A stretch of 64,000 nucleotides of DNA from Algoriphagus terrigena DSM 22685 (lineage in GTDB: Bacteria > Bacteroidota > Bacteroidia > Cytophagales > Cyclobacteriaceae), in NCBI RefSeq assembly GCF_000429445.1, contig NZ_AUBW01000004.1, forward strand, positions 62,001-126,000. Direction: 5' to 3'. Position numbers and translations under genes: made by a program. Within the stretch, counting starts at the first letter, position 1. The number at the start of each line of letters is the position of its first letter. This document shows, piece after piece, positions 40,261-51,600 of this stretch. The notes beneath the pieces were generated by a model that searched no databases, was not told the origin of the DNA, and saw only the letters and a list, made by a program, of their open reading frames with translations.

Positions 40261-43251
40261 ATGACAAACAATTTACCCAAAATCAAGTCGCTGTTGCTTG
40301 TTTTTGCACTGTTCATCTGTGCAATACTAGCTACAGACGCCCAAACCCGGTCAATCTCGGGAACGATCATGGATGCGAGCCTCGGAGGGCCAGTACCGGG
40401 AGCTACAGTAATGGTGAAAGGCACCACTCGTGGAATGGCCACTGACATGGACGGGAAATTCACATTACCTCTCCAAGCCGGCGACCAGGTATTGGTGATT
40501 TCATTTGTCGGCTATCTCACTCAAGAGGTAGAAATTGGCAATCAGAGCACGATTACGGTCAATCTCGAAGAAGACATCCAAAGCCTCGAAGAGGCGATCG
40601 TCATCGGATATGGCTCGCAGGACAAGAAAGAAATTACCTCTGCAGTAGTAGGCGTGAAGCCTGAAGATTTCAACCGAGGAAATATCGTAAATCCGGCTCA
40701 ATTGCTACAAGGAAAGGTAGCTGGTCTCTCCATTACCCGAGCAGGCGGTAATCCAAACGGTGGTTTCGCCGTCAGACTTAGAGGCCTCTCTACGTTTGGT
40801 GCAAACTCATCTCCACTTGTGGTTCTAGACGGAGTGATTGGTGCATCTATGGAAAATGTCGATCCAAACGACATACAATCGATCGACGTATTGAAAGACG
40901 GTTCGGCAGCGGCGATTTACGGTGCAAGAGGTTCTTCAGGGGTAATCTTGATAACCACCAACAAGAAAAACAATCGTGAAGGGACCACAAATGTCGCTAT
41001 CAACACTTACGGAACTCTGAATCAGGCGACGAATCTTATCCCTGTTCTTTCACCGGAAGAATTTGTCGAAAGAGGTGGCACTGATTACGGTAGCCGCACG
41101 GATTGGAGAGACGAGATGCTCAGCGACTCTTTCTCCGCTTCTACCAGCGCAAGTGTATCTGGAGGATTTAACAACACAAATTACCTCGCCTCAGTCAACT
41201 ATCGGGATAACAATGGGGTGATTAAAGGAGTGGAAAACAACCGTCTAAATGCGAGGTTGAACATTCGGCAAGGGGCTTTGGACAATAAACTCCGTTTCAA
41301 CATCAACCTATCTGTTACTAAAGAAGATCAAGAGCGGGTAAACAATGACGCGTTTAGATATGCCACCATCTACAATCCTACTGCGCCTATATTTGAAGAT
41401 ACCGAGGATGCTGAAAAATACGGCGGATATTTCCAACGCAATCTAACCGACTATTTCAATCCAATTGCGCTTACCAAGCAGCAAAAATTTGTCAGCGAGA
41501 TCAAATCATCGCTTTTTTCTTACTTGGTAGAGTATGATATTTTAGATAAACTTACGCTTTCTGCTCAATATTCTCAAGACACCAGAAATGAGCTGAATGG
41601 TAATTTCTGGGCTAAACAAGATATTGCCGTCGGCTTGGGTGCCGGAGGGTCTGCGCAGCGTATTACAAATGACCGCGTTCGACAAATCTTCGAATCTACG
41701 CTTCGCTATGAGAAAGATTTCTCCAACAAACTGAACATGACACTCCTTGGTGGAGTAGGGTTGCAGACCACCAAAAACCAAGGCTTCAATGCCAGATCAA
41801 GGCAATTTCTATTTGACACCGGATGGGACAATCTTGGCGGTGGAGCTATTCGCGTCGGCAACAACACTGAAATGTCGTCTTATGCGAACGAAGATCAGCT
41901 GAACTCCGTCTTCGGCCGAGCTAATTTCAACTATAACAACACCTTCTTTTTCTCCGCGTCGGTGAGAGCTGAAACCTACTCAGGCTTTGGACCTAACAAT
42001 CAAACCGGTATTTTCCCGGCTTTTAGTTTGGGCTCAGATTTGAATCAGATATTCGATATGGGGATCTTCAGCCAGCTGAAACCAAGAATATCATTTGGAG
42101 TGACGGGCAACTTACCTCCATCTCCGACACTCGCCGTAGGTGCGTTCACAAACGGAAACAGAGTAGACTTAGATGGAGACCCACTTACTTCCAATGACGT
42201 TTTCGTAGGTATTGTGCAAAGCTCGAATCCAAACAAAGACTTGAAATGGGAAAGCAAGCAAGAACTGAACTTCGGTATTGACTATGGACTTTGGGACAAC
42301 AAGGTCGTAGGCAGCGCGGACTACTATATCAGAAATATTTCAGATCTACTCTTCAATGTACCCGTGTCTCCAGGAACTCCGAACCAGTTTGATCCGGGTA
42401 GATTTAATACCGTCGCATCTACTTGGATCAATCTAGCTGACTTACGTGCCGCAGGATTTGAATTCTCTGTGGGACTGACTGCTGTTAATCTGGGCCAGGT
42501 TAAATGGACTCCAAATGCAAACTTTACAATCTACGACAAAACGATCATCGAGAGTTTCTCTGCAGGAGAGCTAGGTTTCGATGAGCTTCGCTACGCTACT
42601 CCTGGTTCTCCCGGACAAAACAGCAACCCGATTATCTATAACCGAGTCGGTCAAACATTGGGCGATACCTATGGCCCTATCCTACAGGGATATACCGAAG
42701 ACGGGGACTATATCCTCTCCACTGCAAATCCCAATGAGTGGGAAAAAGTCGGAAATGGACTTCCCAAAGGTGAATTTGGCTTTGCCAACAACTTCGCCTA
42801 TAAACAATGGACGTTTAGCTTCTTCTTCAGAGGTGTATGGGGACACACGCTTTACAATTCCTACCGAGGATTCTATGAAAATGCAGACAGTGGATCTAAT
42901 GCCTACAACTCTGTGATCACAGACAAAACCCCAACCGACCCATTGGTAACCGCCGTTCCTACCTACAACAGCTCTTACGTGGAAGACGCATCATTTGTGA
43001 AGCTGGACAATTTGGAATTGGGACATAACTTCAAGACCAACTCCAAGAACATAAGCAGCCTTAGGCTGTATTTTGCAGCCCAAAATCTATTCACAATCAC
43101 TGGATACACCGGTATCGATCCAGAAGCCAGATTGACCGACGCAAACAATGGCGATGGTTTCACCACCGCACTTTCACCTGGAATCGAACGGATGAATACC
43201 TATTTCCAAACAAGGTCTTTCACTTTGGGCCTATCCCTCAATCTCAAATAA
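40261..43251 (+). CDS. SusC/RagA-type TonB-dependent outer-membrane transporter
   Basis: 996 residues. A signal peptide ends near ATDAQ. Residues 30-112 are a carboxypeptidase-like domain (SISGTIMDASLGGPVPGATV). EEAIVIGYGSQ (about 115-125) is the TonB-box region. The plug includes LLQGKVAGLSITRAGGNP, SPLVVLDGV and the SusC signature GSAAAIYGARGSSGVILITT. The barrel ends FTLGLSLNLK. It imports a large nutrient across the outer membrane with its SusD lid (17 bases downstream). The nutrient is unknown; no degradative enzyme is adjacent. Confidence 0.95.
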   Translation: MTNNLPKIKSLLLVFALFICAILATDAQTRSISGTIMDASLGGPVPGATVMVKGTTRGMATDMDGKFTLPLQAGDQVLVISFVGYLTQEVEIGNQSTITVNLEEDIQSLEEAIVIGYGSQDKKEITSAVVGVKPEDFNRGNIVNPAQLLQGKVAGLSITRAGGNPNGGFAVRLRGLSTFGANSSPLVVLDGVIGASMENVDPNDIQSIDVLKDGSAAAIYGARGSSGVILITTNKKNNREGTTNVAINTYGTLNQATNLIPVLSPEEFVERGGTDYGSRTDWRDEMLSDSFSASTSASVSGGFNNTNYLASVNYRDNNGVIKGVENNRLNARLNIRQGALDNKLRFNINLSVTKEDQERVNNDAFRYATIYNPTAPIFEDTEDAEKYGGYFQRNLTDYFNPIALTKQQKFVSEIKSSLFSYLVEYDILDKLTLSAQYSQDTRNELNGNFWAKQDIAVGLGAGGSAQRITNDRVRQIFESTLRYEKDFSNKLNMTLLGGVGLQTTKNQGFNARSRQFLFDTGWDNLGGGAIRVGNNTEMSSYANEDQLNSVFGRANFNYNNTFFFSASVRAETYSGFGPNNQTGIFPAFSLGSDLNQIFDMGIFSQLKPRISFGVTGNLPPSPTLAVGAFTNGNRVDLDGDPLTSNDVFVGIVQSSNPNKDLKWESKQELNFGIDYGLWDNKVVGSADYYIRNISDLLFNVPVSPGTPNQFDPGRFNTVASTWINLADLRAAGFEFSVGLTAVNLGQVKWTPNANFTIYDKTIIESFSAGELGFDELRYATPGSPGQNSNPIIYNRVGQTLGDTYGPILQGYTEDGDYILSTANPNEWEKVGNGLPKGEFGFANNFAYKQWTFSFFFRGVWGHTLYNSYRGFYENADSGSNAYNSVITDKTPTDPLVTAVPTYNSSYVEDASFVKLDNLELGHNFKTNSKNISSLRLYFAAQNLFTITGYTGIDPEARLTDANNGDGFTTALSPGIERMNTYFQTRSFTLGLSLNLK

Positions 43252-43268
43252 TAAAATCTCGCATAGCT

Positions 43269-44759
43269 ATGTTTAAACATATAAAAAATATTTCCCTACT
43301 CGGCCTGATTTTGGTCACCATGGGAGCTTGCTGGGAGCTAGACCAAGAAGTGCTTGATGGCGTTACTCAAGAGCAGGTGAATGCCAGCACCGATCCAAAT
43401 TTGATCCCTGTACTGAAAGCTTCGGCTTATTCAAGAATAGTGGGCAACTGGGGGGCAAGCGGCGGAATTTGGTCGCTTCATGAAGTGTCTTCAGATGAGG
43501 TAGTCGTACCAACCCGGGGTCCGGACTGGCAAGACGGCAATGCTTGGGTGAGACTGCACAGACACACGTGGGATCCATCAGAGCCTTCCGTCAGCGGTGC
43601 CTGGAATTACTGCTATACAGCGATTGGAGAAATTAACAACCTGATAGTACAGTATCCGGATCTTCCCGAATTGAAAGCAGAATTAACCGTATTGAGAGCG
43701 CTGGTTTATCTTTGGCTGATCGATGTCTATGGAAATGTGCCCATCTCTACGGAAGATGATCTTGGCTCAAACCCCACCAACAGCTCAAGGCAAGAAGTAT
43801 TTGATTTTATCGAAAACTCGGTAAAGGACAATATGGAAATGCTTGTCAAAGAGGACAAAAAAACTGTAATCAATTACTATTCTGCTCAGGCTATTCTGGC
43901 AAAACTTTACTTAAACGCAGAGATCTATACCGGTACTCCCAGATGGGCGGACGCAGAGGCGGCGGCAAACGCAATTATAGAGAGCGGCGTTTACTCACTT
44001 ACCTCTAACTATTTCGCAAATTTTGCCACGAGAAATGGCGGATCTTCCGAAAACATCATGACTCTCCCTTACGATGAAAACAATGCCACCGGATTCAATC
44101 TGTCTATGATGACTTTGCATGGTCTGAACCGAGAGACCTATGATCTACAAGAACAACCGTGGAACGGGTATGCATCCCTCGAAGAATTCTATAATACCTA
44201 TGAAGAAAACGATGTTAGAGTTGACAACTTCTTGGTTGGCCCTCAGTTCTCCTCGTCTGGAGAGAGGTTGAATGATGCCTCTTTCGAACCGGAAGACCCA
44301 GATGGAGCTCCCCTGACATTTTCCCCCAGCATCAGAGAACTTACTCCTAAAGCTTTGAGACAGGATGGAGCCAGAATCGCCAAGTTCGAATTTGCGCCGG
44401 GTTCTAACAGTAACTTAAGTAATGATTATCCTCTATTTCGGTATGGAGACATTCTGTTAGTGAGTGCCGAAGCCAAATTCCGCCAGGGAAAAACGGCAGA
44501 AGCCACTGAAATCGTAAACCAAATTCGTGCTCGTGCGGGAGTATCTCCATTTACAGCAATGACCCTTGAAGATCTTTACGACGAGAGAGGCCGAGAAATG
44601 TTTGCGGAAGCATCCAGAAGAACTGATCAAATCCGCTTTGGAAAATTCAACCAGCCATGGTGGGAAAAAGCTGCTTCTGAGCCGTACCGAAATATCTTCC
44701 CGATACCTCAAACTCAAATCAGTAGCAATCCTAATCTAGTCCAAAATCCAGGATATTAA
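43269..44759 (+). CDS. SusD/RagB-type surface lipoprotein
   Basis: 496 residues. Lipoprotein signal with Cys21 (VTMGAC), followed by WELDQE, acidic as expected for surface export in Bacteroidota. TPR-like helices typical of SusD are seen (ELTVLRALVYLWLIDVYGNV). Family blocks near the C-terminus are YPLFRYGDILLVSAEAKFRQ, IRARAGVSPF and LYDERGREMFAE. It should cap the SusC barrel and bind the ligand. It ends ahead of a strong terminator. Confidence 0.95.
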   Translation: MFKHIKNISLLGLILVTMGACWELDQEVLDGVTQEQVNASTDPNLIPVLKASAYSRIVGNWGASGGIWSLHEVSSDEVVVPTRGPDWQDGNAWVRLHRHTWDPSEPSVSGAWNYCYTAIGEINNLIVQYPDLPELKAELTVLRALVYLWLIDVYGNVPISTEDDLGSNPTNSSRQEVFDFIENSVKDNMEMLVKEDKKTVINYYSAQAILAKLYLNAEIYTGTPRWADAEAAANAIIESGVYSLTSNYFANFATRNGGSSENIMTLPYDENNATGFNLSMMTLHGLNRETYDLQEQPWNGYASLEEFYNTYEENDVRVDNFLVGPQFSSSGERLNDASFEPEDPDGAPLTFSPSIRELTPKALRQDGARIAKFEFAPGSNSNLSNDYPLFRYGDILLVSAEAKFRQGKTAEATEIVNQIRARAGVSPFTAMTLEDLYDERGREMFAEASRRTDQIRFGKFNQPWWEKAASEPYRNIFPIPQTQISSNPNLVQNPGY

Positions 44760-44779
44760 GCACATTTTGAATTACATTG

Positions 44780-44813
44780 AAAAGGAAGTGCATCTTGGTG
44801 CACTTCCTTTTTT
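44780..44813 (+). terminator. Terminator after susD
   Basis: Perfect 13-base-pair stem, 44780-44792 / 44799-44811 (core GGAAGTGCA / TGCACTTCC), 6-base loop, then T residues. It lies between susD and the first FG-GAP gene, only 11 bases ahead of the latter's ATG. Expression of the downstream genes from the susC promoter therefore needs read-through, since no other promoter was found in this 65-base gap. Confidence 0.85.
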
Positions 44814-44824
44814 CATAAGCTTAC

Positions 44825-47800
44825 ATGTTCCCAAAAATACCACTTGCGGCTTTTCTACTTTTTCTGGTTTCTTGTACCAAAGAAAAAACCAACAACCATG
44901 GCTTGTTTCAACTATTGACAAGCGAGGAAACCGGGATTGATTTTAGAAACGACCTCGCCTACACGGAAAAGATCAACCCCTATACTTTCCGCAATTTTTA
45001 CAACGGAGCCGGGGTCGCTCTGGGTGACATCAACAATGACGGTCTTATCGATATTTTTCTCACCGGAAATCAAACCTCAAACCGGCTTTATCTAAATGAG
45101 GGGAATCTAAAATTCAAAGACGTTACCGACCAAGCCGGATTAATCTCAACAGGCTACTGGTCCACCGGAGCAAGCATGGCTGATGTCGATGGCGACGGAT
45201 TGCTGGATATCTATGTCTGCAAGTCAGGTCCTCCGGGGGGTGACCGGCGACATAATGAGCTCTTTATAAATAATGGAGATTTGACTTTTTCTGAAGAATC
45301 CAAAGCCTTCGCACTCGACGAAGTTGGACTCAGTCAACATGCGGTATTCTTTGACTTGGATAAAGACGGGGACTTGGACATGTATCTTTTGAGTAATTCG
45401 GGTCGCTCTGTGGGCATCTACGACCTTCGGGATGGACAGCGGGAGGTCCGGGATCCTGATGGGGGAAACAAACTGTTTAGAAATGACGACGGGAAATTCA
45501 CGGATGTTTCCGAAGCAGCAGGAATCTATGGAAGTTCCATAGGATACGGCCTCGGCGTCACTGTTGCCGATCTGAATGGAGATCATTGGCCGGACTTGTA
45601 TGTTTCCAATGACTTCTTTGAACGGGATTACCTCTACCTCAATCAGGATGGAACGTTCACAGAAAATCTCCCCGCCTTGCTTCCCGAAATCAGTTTGGGC
45701 AGTATGGGTGCCGATATTGCCGACTTAGACAATGACTCCCGCCCGGATATCTTCGTGACGGAGATGCTTCCGAGTGAGCTTTCCAGAGTAAAAACTAAAA
45801 CACCGTTTGAGGATTGGGACAAGCATGAGGCTAGCGCAAAGGCTGGATACCATCATCAGTTCACCAGAAATACCCTACAACGAAATCTTGGGTTCCGACC
45901 GGGCACCCAAATACCTGCTTTTATCGAGGTCAGTCGAATGGCTGGTGTGGAAGCTACTGATTGGAGCTGGGGAGCCTTGATCTTCGATGCAGACAATGAT
46001 GGCCTGAAGGACATATTTGTCGCAAACGGAATCGTGAAGGACCTGACGGATTTCGACTATGTTGACTTCTATGTGAACAATCAGGAAAAAGTAAAGGGCT
46101 ACCGGGAGGATTCGGTGTTATTGACCAAGATGATTGATGCTTTTCCATCGATTCCGCAGGTGAATTTCCTTTTCAAAAACAACGGGAATTGGCAGTTCGA
46201 AAACCAAGCTGAAAGCATGGGCATGTCCCAAGCTACTTTCAGCACAGGATCTGCCTACGGGGATTTGGACAATGACGGAGATCTCGACTTGGTCGTCAAC
46301 AATCTGAATGAAAGGGCTTTTATCTTTCAAAATACAAGTTCAGAAACCCAGAAAGGAAGATATCTGAATCTGGATCTGGGGAATGCTTTTGGCGCGAAAG
46401 TCACCGCGTTTTCAGAGGGCAAACAATTCTATCAGGAATATCAGCCCGTCAAAGGTTATATGTCTTCGGTGGATCCCAGGATACATTTAGGTTTGGGGCA
46501 AATCGAACAGCTCGATTCTCTCCGGGTCGTCTGGCCTGACGGCAGTGCAAGTCTGATGACTGAGGTAGCGAGCAACCAGTTTCTTAAGCTCTCGCCTCAA
46601 ACTGGCATTAAAGCAACAGTCACATCCCAAAGCAACTTGAAAATTTTCCACTCAAAAGAGTCTAAAATCCCCTTCCGTCACTTGGAAAGCGAGTTCATAG
46701 ACTTTGACCGCGATCGATTGCGCTTTTGGATGATCAGCAAGGAAGGCCCCAAGGCTGCGAAAGCCGACGTCAACGGCGACGGCTTGGAGGATATTTTTAT
46801 TCCGGGGGCCAAAGGGTATCCCTCCTCGCTTTTGCTGCAGGCTTCTTCCGGAGAGTTTATATCCAGTCAGCTAGAAGTATTTTCCCGAGATGCTCTGGCA
46901 GAAGATGTGACCGCCCATTTTTTTGACGCGAATGGCGACAGACATGTCGATCTCCTGGTCGGAAGCGGAGGGATTGAATTTGGCGATTTTTCGCCTGTGT
47001 ATTCGGATCGCCTTTATGTAAACGACGGCCGGGGAAATCTTAAAAAATCTTCCCAAAGCTTCACCTCAAGCCCTACTGCCTTTATCCTCTCTGGGGACTT
47101 GGACGGAGACGAGGACGAGGATTTGGTCGTGGGAAGCCGCGCCATCCCGTTTTCATACGGCATCCCGACTGGACTTCAGATTTGGGAAAATGACGGCAAG
47201 GGAAATTTTACCGAAATCAGCGAAAGCCTCAATCCGTCCCTTTCTCGGATCGGAATGTTGACAGCTGGAGCTTTGGCAGATTTGAACGGCGACGGAAATA
47301 CCGAGCTGGTAATCGCCGGGGAATGGATGCCAATCAAGGTCTACACGTTTACAGCGGGAAAACTGCAAGAATCCAGCGCGGAATTTGGCTTTGAAAACAC
47401 CGAAGGACTGTGGAATAGCCTGCTTGTGGAGGATGTCAACGGAGACGGCAAGCCGGACATCATCGCCGGAAATCACGGGCTAAATTCTCGCCTTCACACT
47501 TCTCCGGCTTCCCAGCTCCAAATGATCGTCAATGACTTTGACCAAAACGGATCGCTGGATCAAATATTAGCGCAACATGAAGCGCAGCGAACGGTTCCTT
47601 GGGTTCTCAAAACAGCCCTTCTCCGCCAGATTCCTTCGCTTCGCAAACAGCTGCTGACCTACGAATCCTATCAAAATAAAGCCTTGGAAGAGCTTTTTCC
47701 CCAATCGGTTTGGGCTAATTCTCTAACTTTACGTACACAGATTCTGGAAACCACCCTTTGGATAAATTCCGGAGAAGGGGGGTTCAAACCGACAGCTTTA

Positions 47801-48106
47801 CCGGTCGAAATCCAATCGGCTCCCGTCCATTCGATCACTGCCGTCCATACCGGTGAACAACTTCCCTATTTGGTTTTTGGGGGAAACCAGAGCGGCATCA
47901 AGCCGGAGCTTGGGAGTCAAATGGGAAGCTACGGCTGGGTACTGAAGCCTCTGGAAAAAAATCAATGGCAGGCGTTGCTTCCCGAGCAAAGTGGCTTATT
48001 TGTCTCGGGAGAAATCCGCCATATGCTCCAAATCAACATTGAAAACAAACCAAATTTACTAGTACTCCGAAACAATGAAATCCCGCTGGTTTTTGAAATC
48101 CGTTAA
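44825..48106 (+). CDS. FG-GAP/VCBS repeat lipoprotein with ASPIC/UnbV domain (copy 1)
   Basis: 1093 residues. Lipoprotein signal with Cys17 (FLVSC) followed by TKEK. Residues 60-500 carry repeated calcium-loop motifs (DINNDGLID at 68, DVDGDGLLD at 120, DLDKDGDLD at 177, DLDNDGDLD near 480), the mark of FG-GAP beta-propellers. Residues 512-590 are an ASPIC/UnbV domain (SSVDPRIHLGLGQ, VVWPDGS). A second FG-GAP set fills 640-900 (DVNGDGLED, DLNGDGN, DVNGDGKPD). The C-terminal part has NDFDQNGSLDQI and RQIPSLRK, shared with copies 2 and 3. It is probably a surface-exposed binding protein; the ligand is unknown. Confidence 0.88.
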   Translation: MFPKIPLAAFLLFLVSCTKEKTNNHGLFQLLTSEETGIDFRNDLAYTEKINPYTFRNFYNGAGVALGDINNDGLIDIFLTGNQTSNRLYLNEGNLKFKDVTDQAGLISTGYWSTGASMADVDGDGLLDIYVCKSGPPGGDRRHNELFINNGDLTFSEESKAFALDEVGLSQHAVFFDLDKDGDLDMYLLSNSGRSVGIYDLRDGQREVRDPDGGNKLFRNDDGKFTDVSEAAGIYGSSIGYGLGVTVADLNGDHWPDLYVSNDFFERDYLYLNQDGTFTENLPALLPEISLGSMGADIADLDNDSRPDIFVTEMLPSELSRVKTKTPFEDWDKHEASAKAGYHHQFTRNTLQRNLGFRPGTQIPAFIEVSRMAGVEATDWSWGALIFDADNDGLKDIFVANGIVKDLTDFDYVDFYVNNQEKVKGYREDSVLLTKMIDAFPSIPQVNFLFKNNGNWQFENQAESMGMSQATFSTGSAYGDLDNDGDLDLVVNNLNERAFIFQNTSSETQKGRYLNLDLGNAFGAKVTAFSEGKQFYQEYQPVKGYMSSVDPRIHLGLGQIEQLDSLRVVWPDGSASLMTEVASNQFLKLSPQTGIKATVTSQSNLKIFHSKESKIPFRHLESEFIDFDRDRLRFWMISKEGPKAAKADVNGDGLEDIFIPGAKGYPSSLLLQASSGEFISSQLEVFSRDALAEDVTAHFFDANGDRHVDLLVGSGGIEFGDFSPVYSDRLYVNDGRGNLKKSSQSFTSSPTAFILSGDLDGDEDEDLVVGSRAIPFSYGIPTGLQIWENDGKGNFTEISESLNPSLSRIGMLTAGALADLNGDGNTELVIAGEWMPIKVYTFTAGKLQESSAEFGFENTEGLWNSLLVEDVNGDGKPDIIAGNHGLNSRLHTSPASQLQMIVNDFDQNGSLDQILAQHEAQRTVPWVLKTALLRQIPSLRKQLLTYESYQNKALEELFPQSVWANSLTLRTQILETTLWINSGEGGFKPTALPVEIQSAPVHSITAVHTGEQLPYLVFGGNQSGIKPELGSQMGSYGWVLKPLEKNQWQALLPEQSGLFVSGEIRHMLQINIENKPNLLVLRNNEIPLVFEIR

Positions 48107-48659
48107 TATATTGGCATTTTCCCTGCTACTTTTCTCTTGCAAGACGCCCTACGAGAAGCTTGAGGAAAAAGAACTGGCTTCTGGGAAAGAAGTGAAGGAC
48201 TTGTTCTTGGGCCTGGAACTGGGGATGGAAAGGCGGGACTTCTTTGAGACTTGCTGGAAACTCAACCAAGAGGGAAAACTTACCAACGGACCTTCAGAAC
48301 TCTCCGTGGAATATCAAGCTGAGATGCCATCGGGAAATCCGGCAAAGATGCGCTTTTACCCAAAATTTGAGCAGGATAAAATCTATCTAATGCCCATCGA
48401 ATTCACCTACGACGGCTGGGCTCCCTGGAACGAGGAACTGAAGGCCGAAAAACTGCGGGAAGATGTGGTAAAGCTGTTTGAAGAATGGTACGGCCCAGGA
48501 TTTATCGAGATCACCAGCAAGGACAAGTCTCAGATCGTATATGTAAAGATGGACGGAAACCGTAGGATAAGGATATTCAAAAAGCACATCTCAGCGGTTA
48601 GAGCGGAGATTTCCGATCTTCCCGTAGAGAAAAAATTGAAAGGAAATACCAATTCATGA
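48075..48659 (+). CDS. Lipoprotein of unknown function between FG-GAP copies
   Basis: 194 residues with lipobox LFSC (Cys22) followed by KTPYEKLEEKE. The mature part is charged, with GKEVKDLFLGLELGMERRDF and IEFTYDGWAPWNEELKAEK; no family is recognised. The start overlaps copy 1 by 32 bases. The ATG is kept because it alone provides the signal peptide. The stop overlaps the start of copy 2 as ATGA, so translation of the two is likely coupled. Its place suggests a partner or chaperone of the FG-GAP proteins, which is inference. Confidence 0.75.
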   Translation: MKSRWFLKSVNILAFSLLLFSCKTPYEKLEEKELASGKEVKDLFLGLELGMERRDFFETCWKLNQEGKLTNGPSELSVEYQAEMPSGNPAKMRFYPKFEQDKIYLMPIEFTYDGWAPWNEELKAEKLREDVVKLFEEWYGPGFIEITSKDKSQIVYVKMDGNRRIRIFKKHISAVRAEISDLPVEKKLKGNTNS

Positions 48660-51600
48660 GAGCATTATTCCCCAGCCTTCTTTTTTTGATTTTCATCTCT
48701 TCCTGTCAAAAAGAAGTAGAAAAACAACCCTCTCTTTTTCAGGAAATCTCCCCGGAAACCTCTGGAGTTGATTTTAGAAATGACCTCAATTTCGATGAGG
48801 AATTCAACGTCTTCACCTACCGTAATTTCTATAATGGCGGCGGGGCGGGGATCGGAGACATCAATAATGACGGGCTCGCCGATTTGTATTTCACAGCGAA
48901 CCTGGGTCCAAACAAGCTTTACTTGAACAAAGGTGACTTCAAGTTTGAGGATGTCACCGAAAAGGCCGGCGTGGCCGGAACCCGCGCCTGGAGTACTGGA
49001 GTGGCCATGGCCGATGTCAACGGAGACGGCTGGCTGGACATCTATGTGTGTAACTCCGGCGACGTCGCTGGCGACAACAAACAAAACGAACTCTTCATCA
49101 ATCAGGGTGACGGAACTTTTTTGGAGCAAGCGGAGGCTTTCGGTCTTGCTGATCACGGTTTCTCTACCCATGCGGTATTCTTTGATTATGACAAAGACGG
49201 GGATCTGGACGTCTACCTCCTCAACAATTCCTATCAGGCCATCGGATCCTTCAACAAGATGCAGAACGAACGGATCAAAAGAGACTCAGTCGGCGGCGAC
49301 AAACTCTTCAGAAATGACAATGACAAATTCACCGACGTCAGCGAAGAAGCCGGAATCTACGGATCGATCATTGGATTTGGCCTAGGCATCACTATCGGCG
49401 ATGTGAATCAGGACACTTGGCCTGACATCTTTATTTCCAACGACTTTTTCGAGAAAGACTACCTCTACATCAACAATCAGGACGGGACGTTCACGGAATC
49501 GCTTGAGAGCTCGATGCGCTCCATCAGCGCTGCTTCCATGGGAGCCGATATTGCGGACATCAACGGGGACGGCCTTTTGGACATCTTCGTCACGGATATG
49601 CTACCCGAATCACTCACCCGTCTGAAGCAGGTGACTACCTTCGAAAACTGGGACAAATTCCAGTTTAACAAGACGCATAACTACCACTACCAGTTTTCCC
49701 GCAACATGCTGCATGTAAACAATGGAGATGGCACTTTCAGCGAGATGGGTAGGCTAGCAAATATGGAAGCCACCGACTGGAGCTGGGGCGCGCTGATCTT
49801 CGACATGGACAACGACGGGATGCGGGACCTGTTCGTGGCGAATGGCATCTACCAGGACATCACGGATCTGGACTACCTCAATTTCATCGATGACGAAGAG
49901 ACGAAGATCAAGATCATCTCCCAGGATGGCGTCGACTACAGGGCGCTGATTGATCCGATCCCAGTCAATCCGGTCCCCAATTATGCATTCAGAAATCTAG
50001 GCGAACTGAAATTCGAAAACATGGCTGATGCGTGGGGTTTGGGAGAACCTAATCACTCCAACGGCGCTGCCTATGGAGATTTGGACAATGACGGTACCCT
50101 GGATCTGGTAGTAAGCAACGTGAATAAACCTGCCCAGATATTCAAAAACCAAGGAAAATCTCAGCACCCCGAAAATCATTCTCTCCAGATCCGGCTGGTG
50201 GGGAAAGGAAAAAACACACAAGCCATCGGCACTCAAATCCGGGCTAAATCGGGAGAGAAAATCTTCTATGCCGAGCAGATGTCCAACCGCGGATTTCAGT
50301 CTTCTGTCGATCCAAAGATCACGCTGGGGATTGGCGAGATCTCTCATTTGGAATCCATTGAAGTGCTTTGGCCTGATGGCAAGTTTACTGAACTAAAAGA
50401 CCAGCCCGTCGACCAGTTGTTGACTTTGAAATGGGAGGACGCAACCGACCTGGCTGAAGGAAGGTCGTTCTTTGAAAAACCGATGGAAGCTCAATTTAAA
50501 AAGGTAGAGAATCCCGAGATTGAATTTACCCACTTGGAAAATTCCTTCGTGGACTTTGACCGGGATCGCCTGACCTATTTCATGTTTTCCACCGAAGGGC
50601 CTGCATTTGCAAAAGCAGATGTCAACGGCGACGGATTGGATGACTTCTTTTTTGGCGGAGCCAAGACTTTTCCCGGAAAACTCTATCTGGCGGATCCTTC
50701 CGGAAAATTCCGGGAAACTCGCCAGCCTGCCTTCTTGGATGATGTCCTTTCAGAAGATACCGATGCCTTGTTTTTCGATGCGGACGGGGATGGAGATTTG
50801 GATCTTTTTGTCACTTCAGGAGGAAATGAGTCAGGTTTTGGCTCGTCTGACTTGGCGGATCGGCTGTACCTGAACGACGGAACAGGCAATTTCACCAAAA
50901 ACTCCCAGGCAGGTCTTTCTACCGTTTTTGGCAGCAGCAGCACGGTGAGTCTGATCGATATCAACGAAGACGGCGCAATGGATCTCTTTGTAGGTGGCAG
51001 GCTAATCCCATTCACCTACGGAGCTCCGGCGAGCAGCCAACTTTGGGTCAACGACGGTAAGGGGCATTTCACGGAGCAATCGGCTGTCCTTGCTCCTGCT
51101 TTGAAAGATCTTGGAATGGTCACGGCCTCACAGGTCGTCGATTGGAATGGCGACGAAAAAGATGACTTGGTGGTAGTGGGAGAGTGGATGGCCCCGACTT
51201 TTTTTAGAAACACTGGAGGCAAATTGGAAAAAGTCGAAATGCCCGAACTCTCCGGATTAAAAGGTTGGTACCGGACAATAGAAGTAGGAGATTTTGACGG
51301 GAATGGCCTTCCAGATCTGGCTCTGGGAAACCATGGACTCAACACCCGATTTAAAGCGTCGGCTAACTCTCCTGTCAGCATGTTCCTGAATGACTTTGAC
51401 CAAAACGGCTCCATCGAGCAGATCTACTCACAAAAACTCGGGGAAGTACAGGTACCCTACACCCTCAAGCATGAGCTGGAGAGGCAAGTCCCCGGCATCA
51501 AGAAAAAATTCATCCGGTACACTGACTACAATAACAAGTCCCTAGGAGACATCTTTCCACAGGACGTCATTGATAAGTCAATCATTCAGGAAGTAAACAA

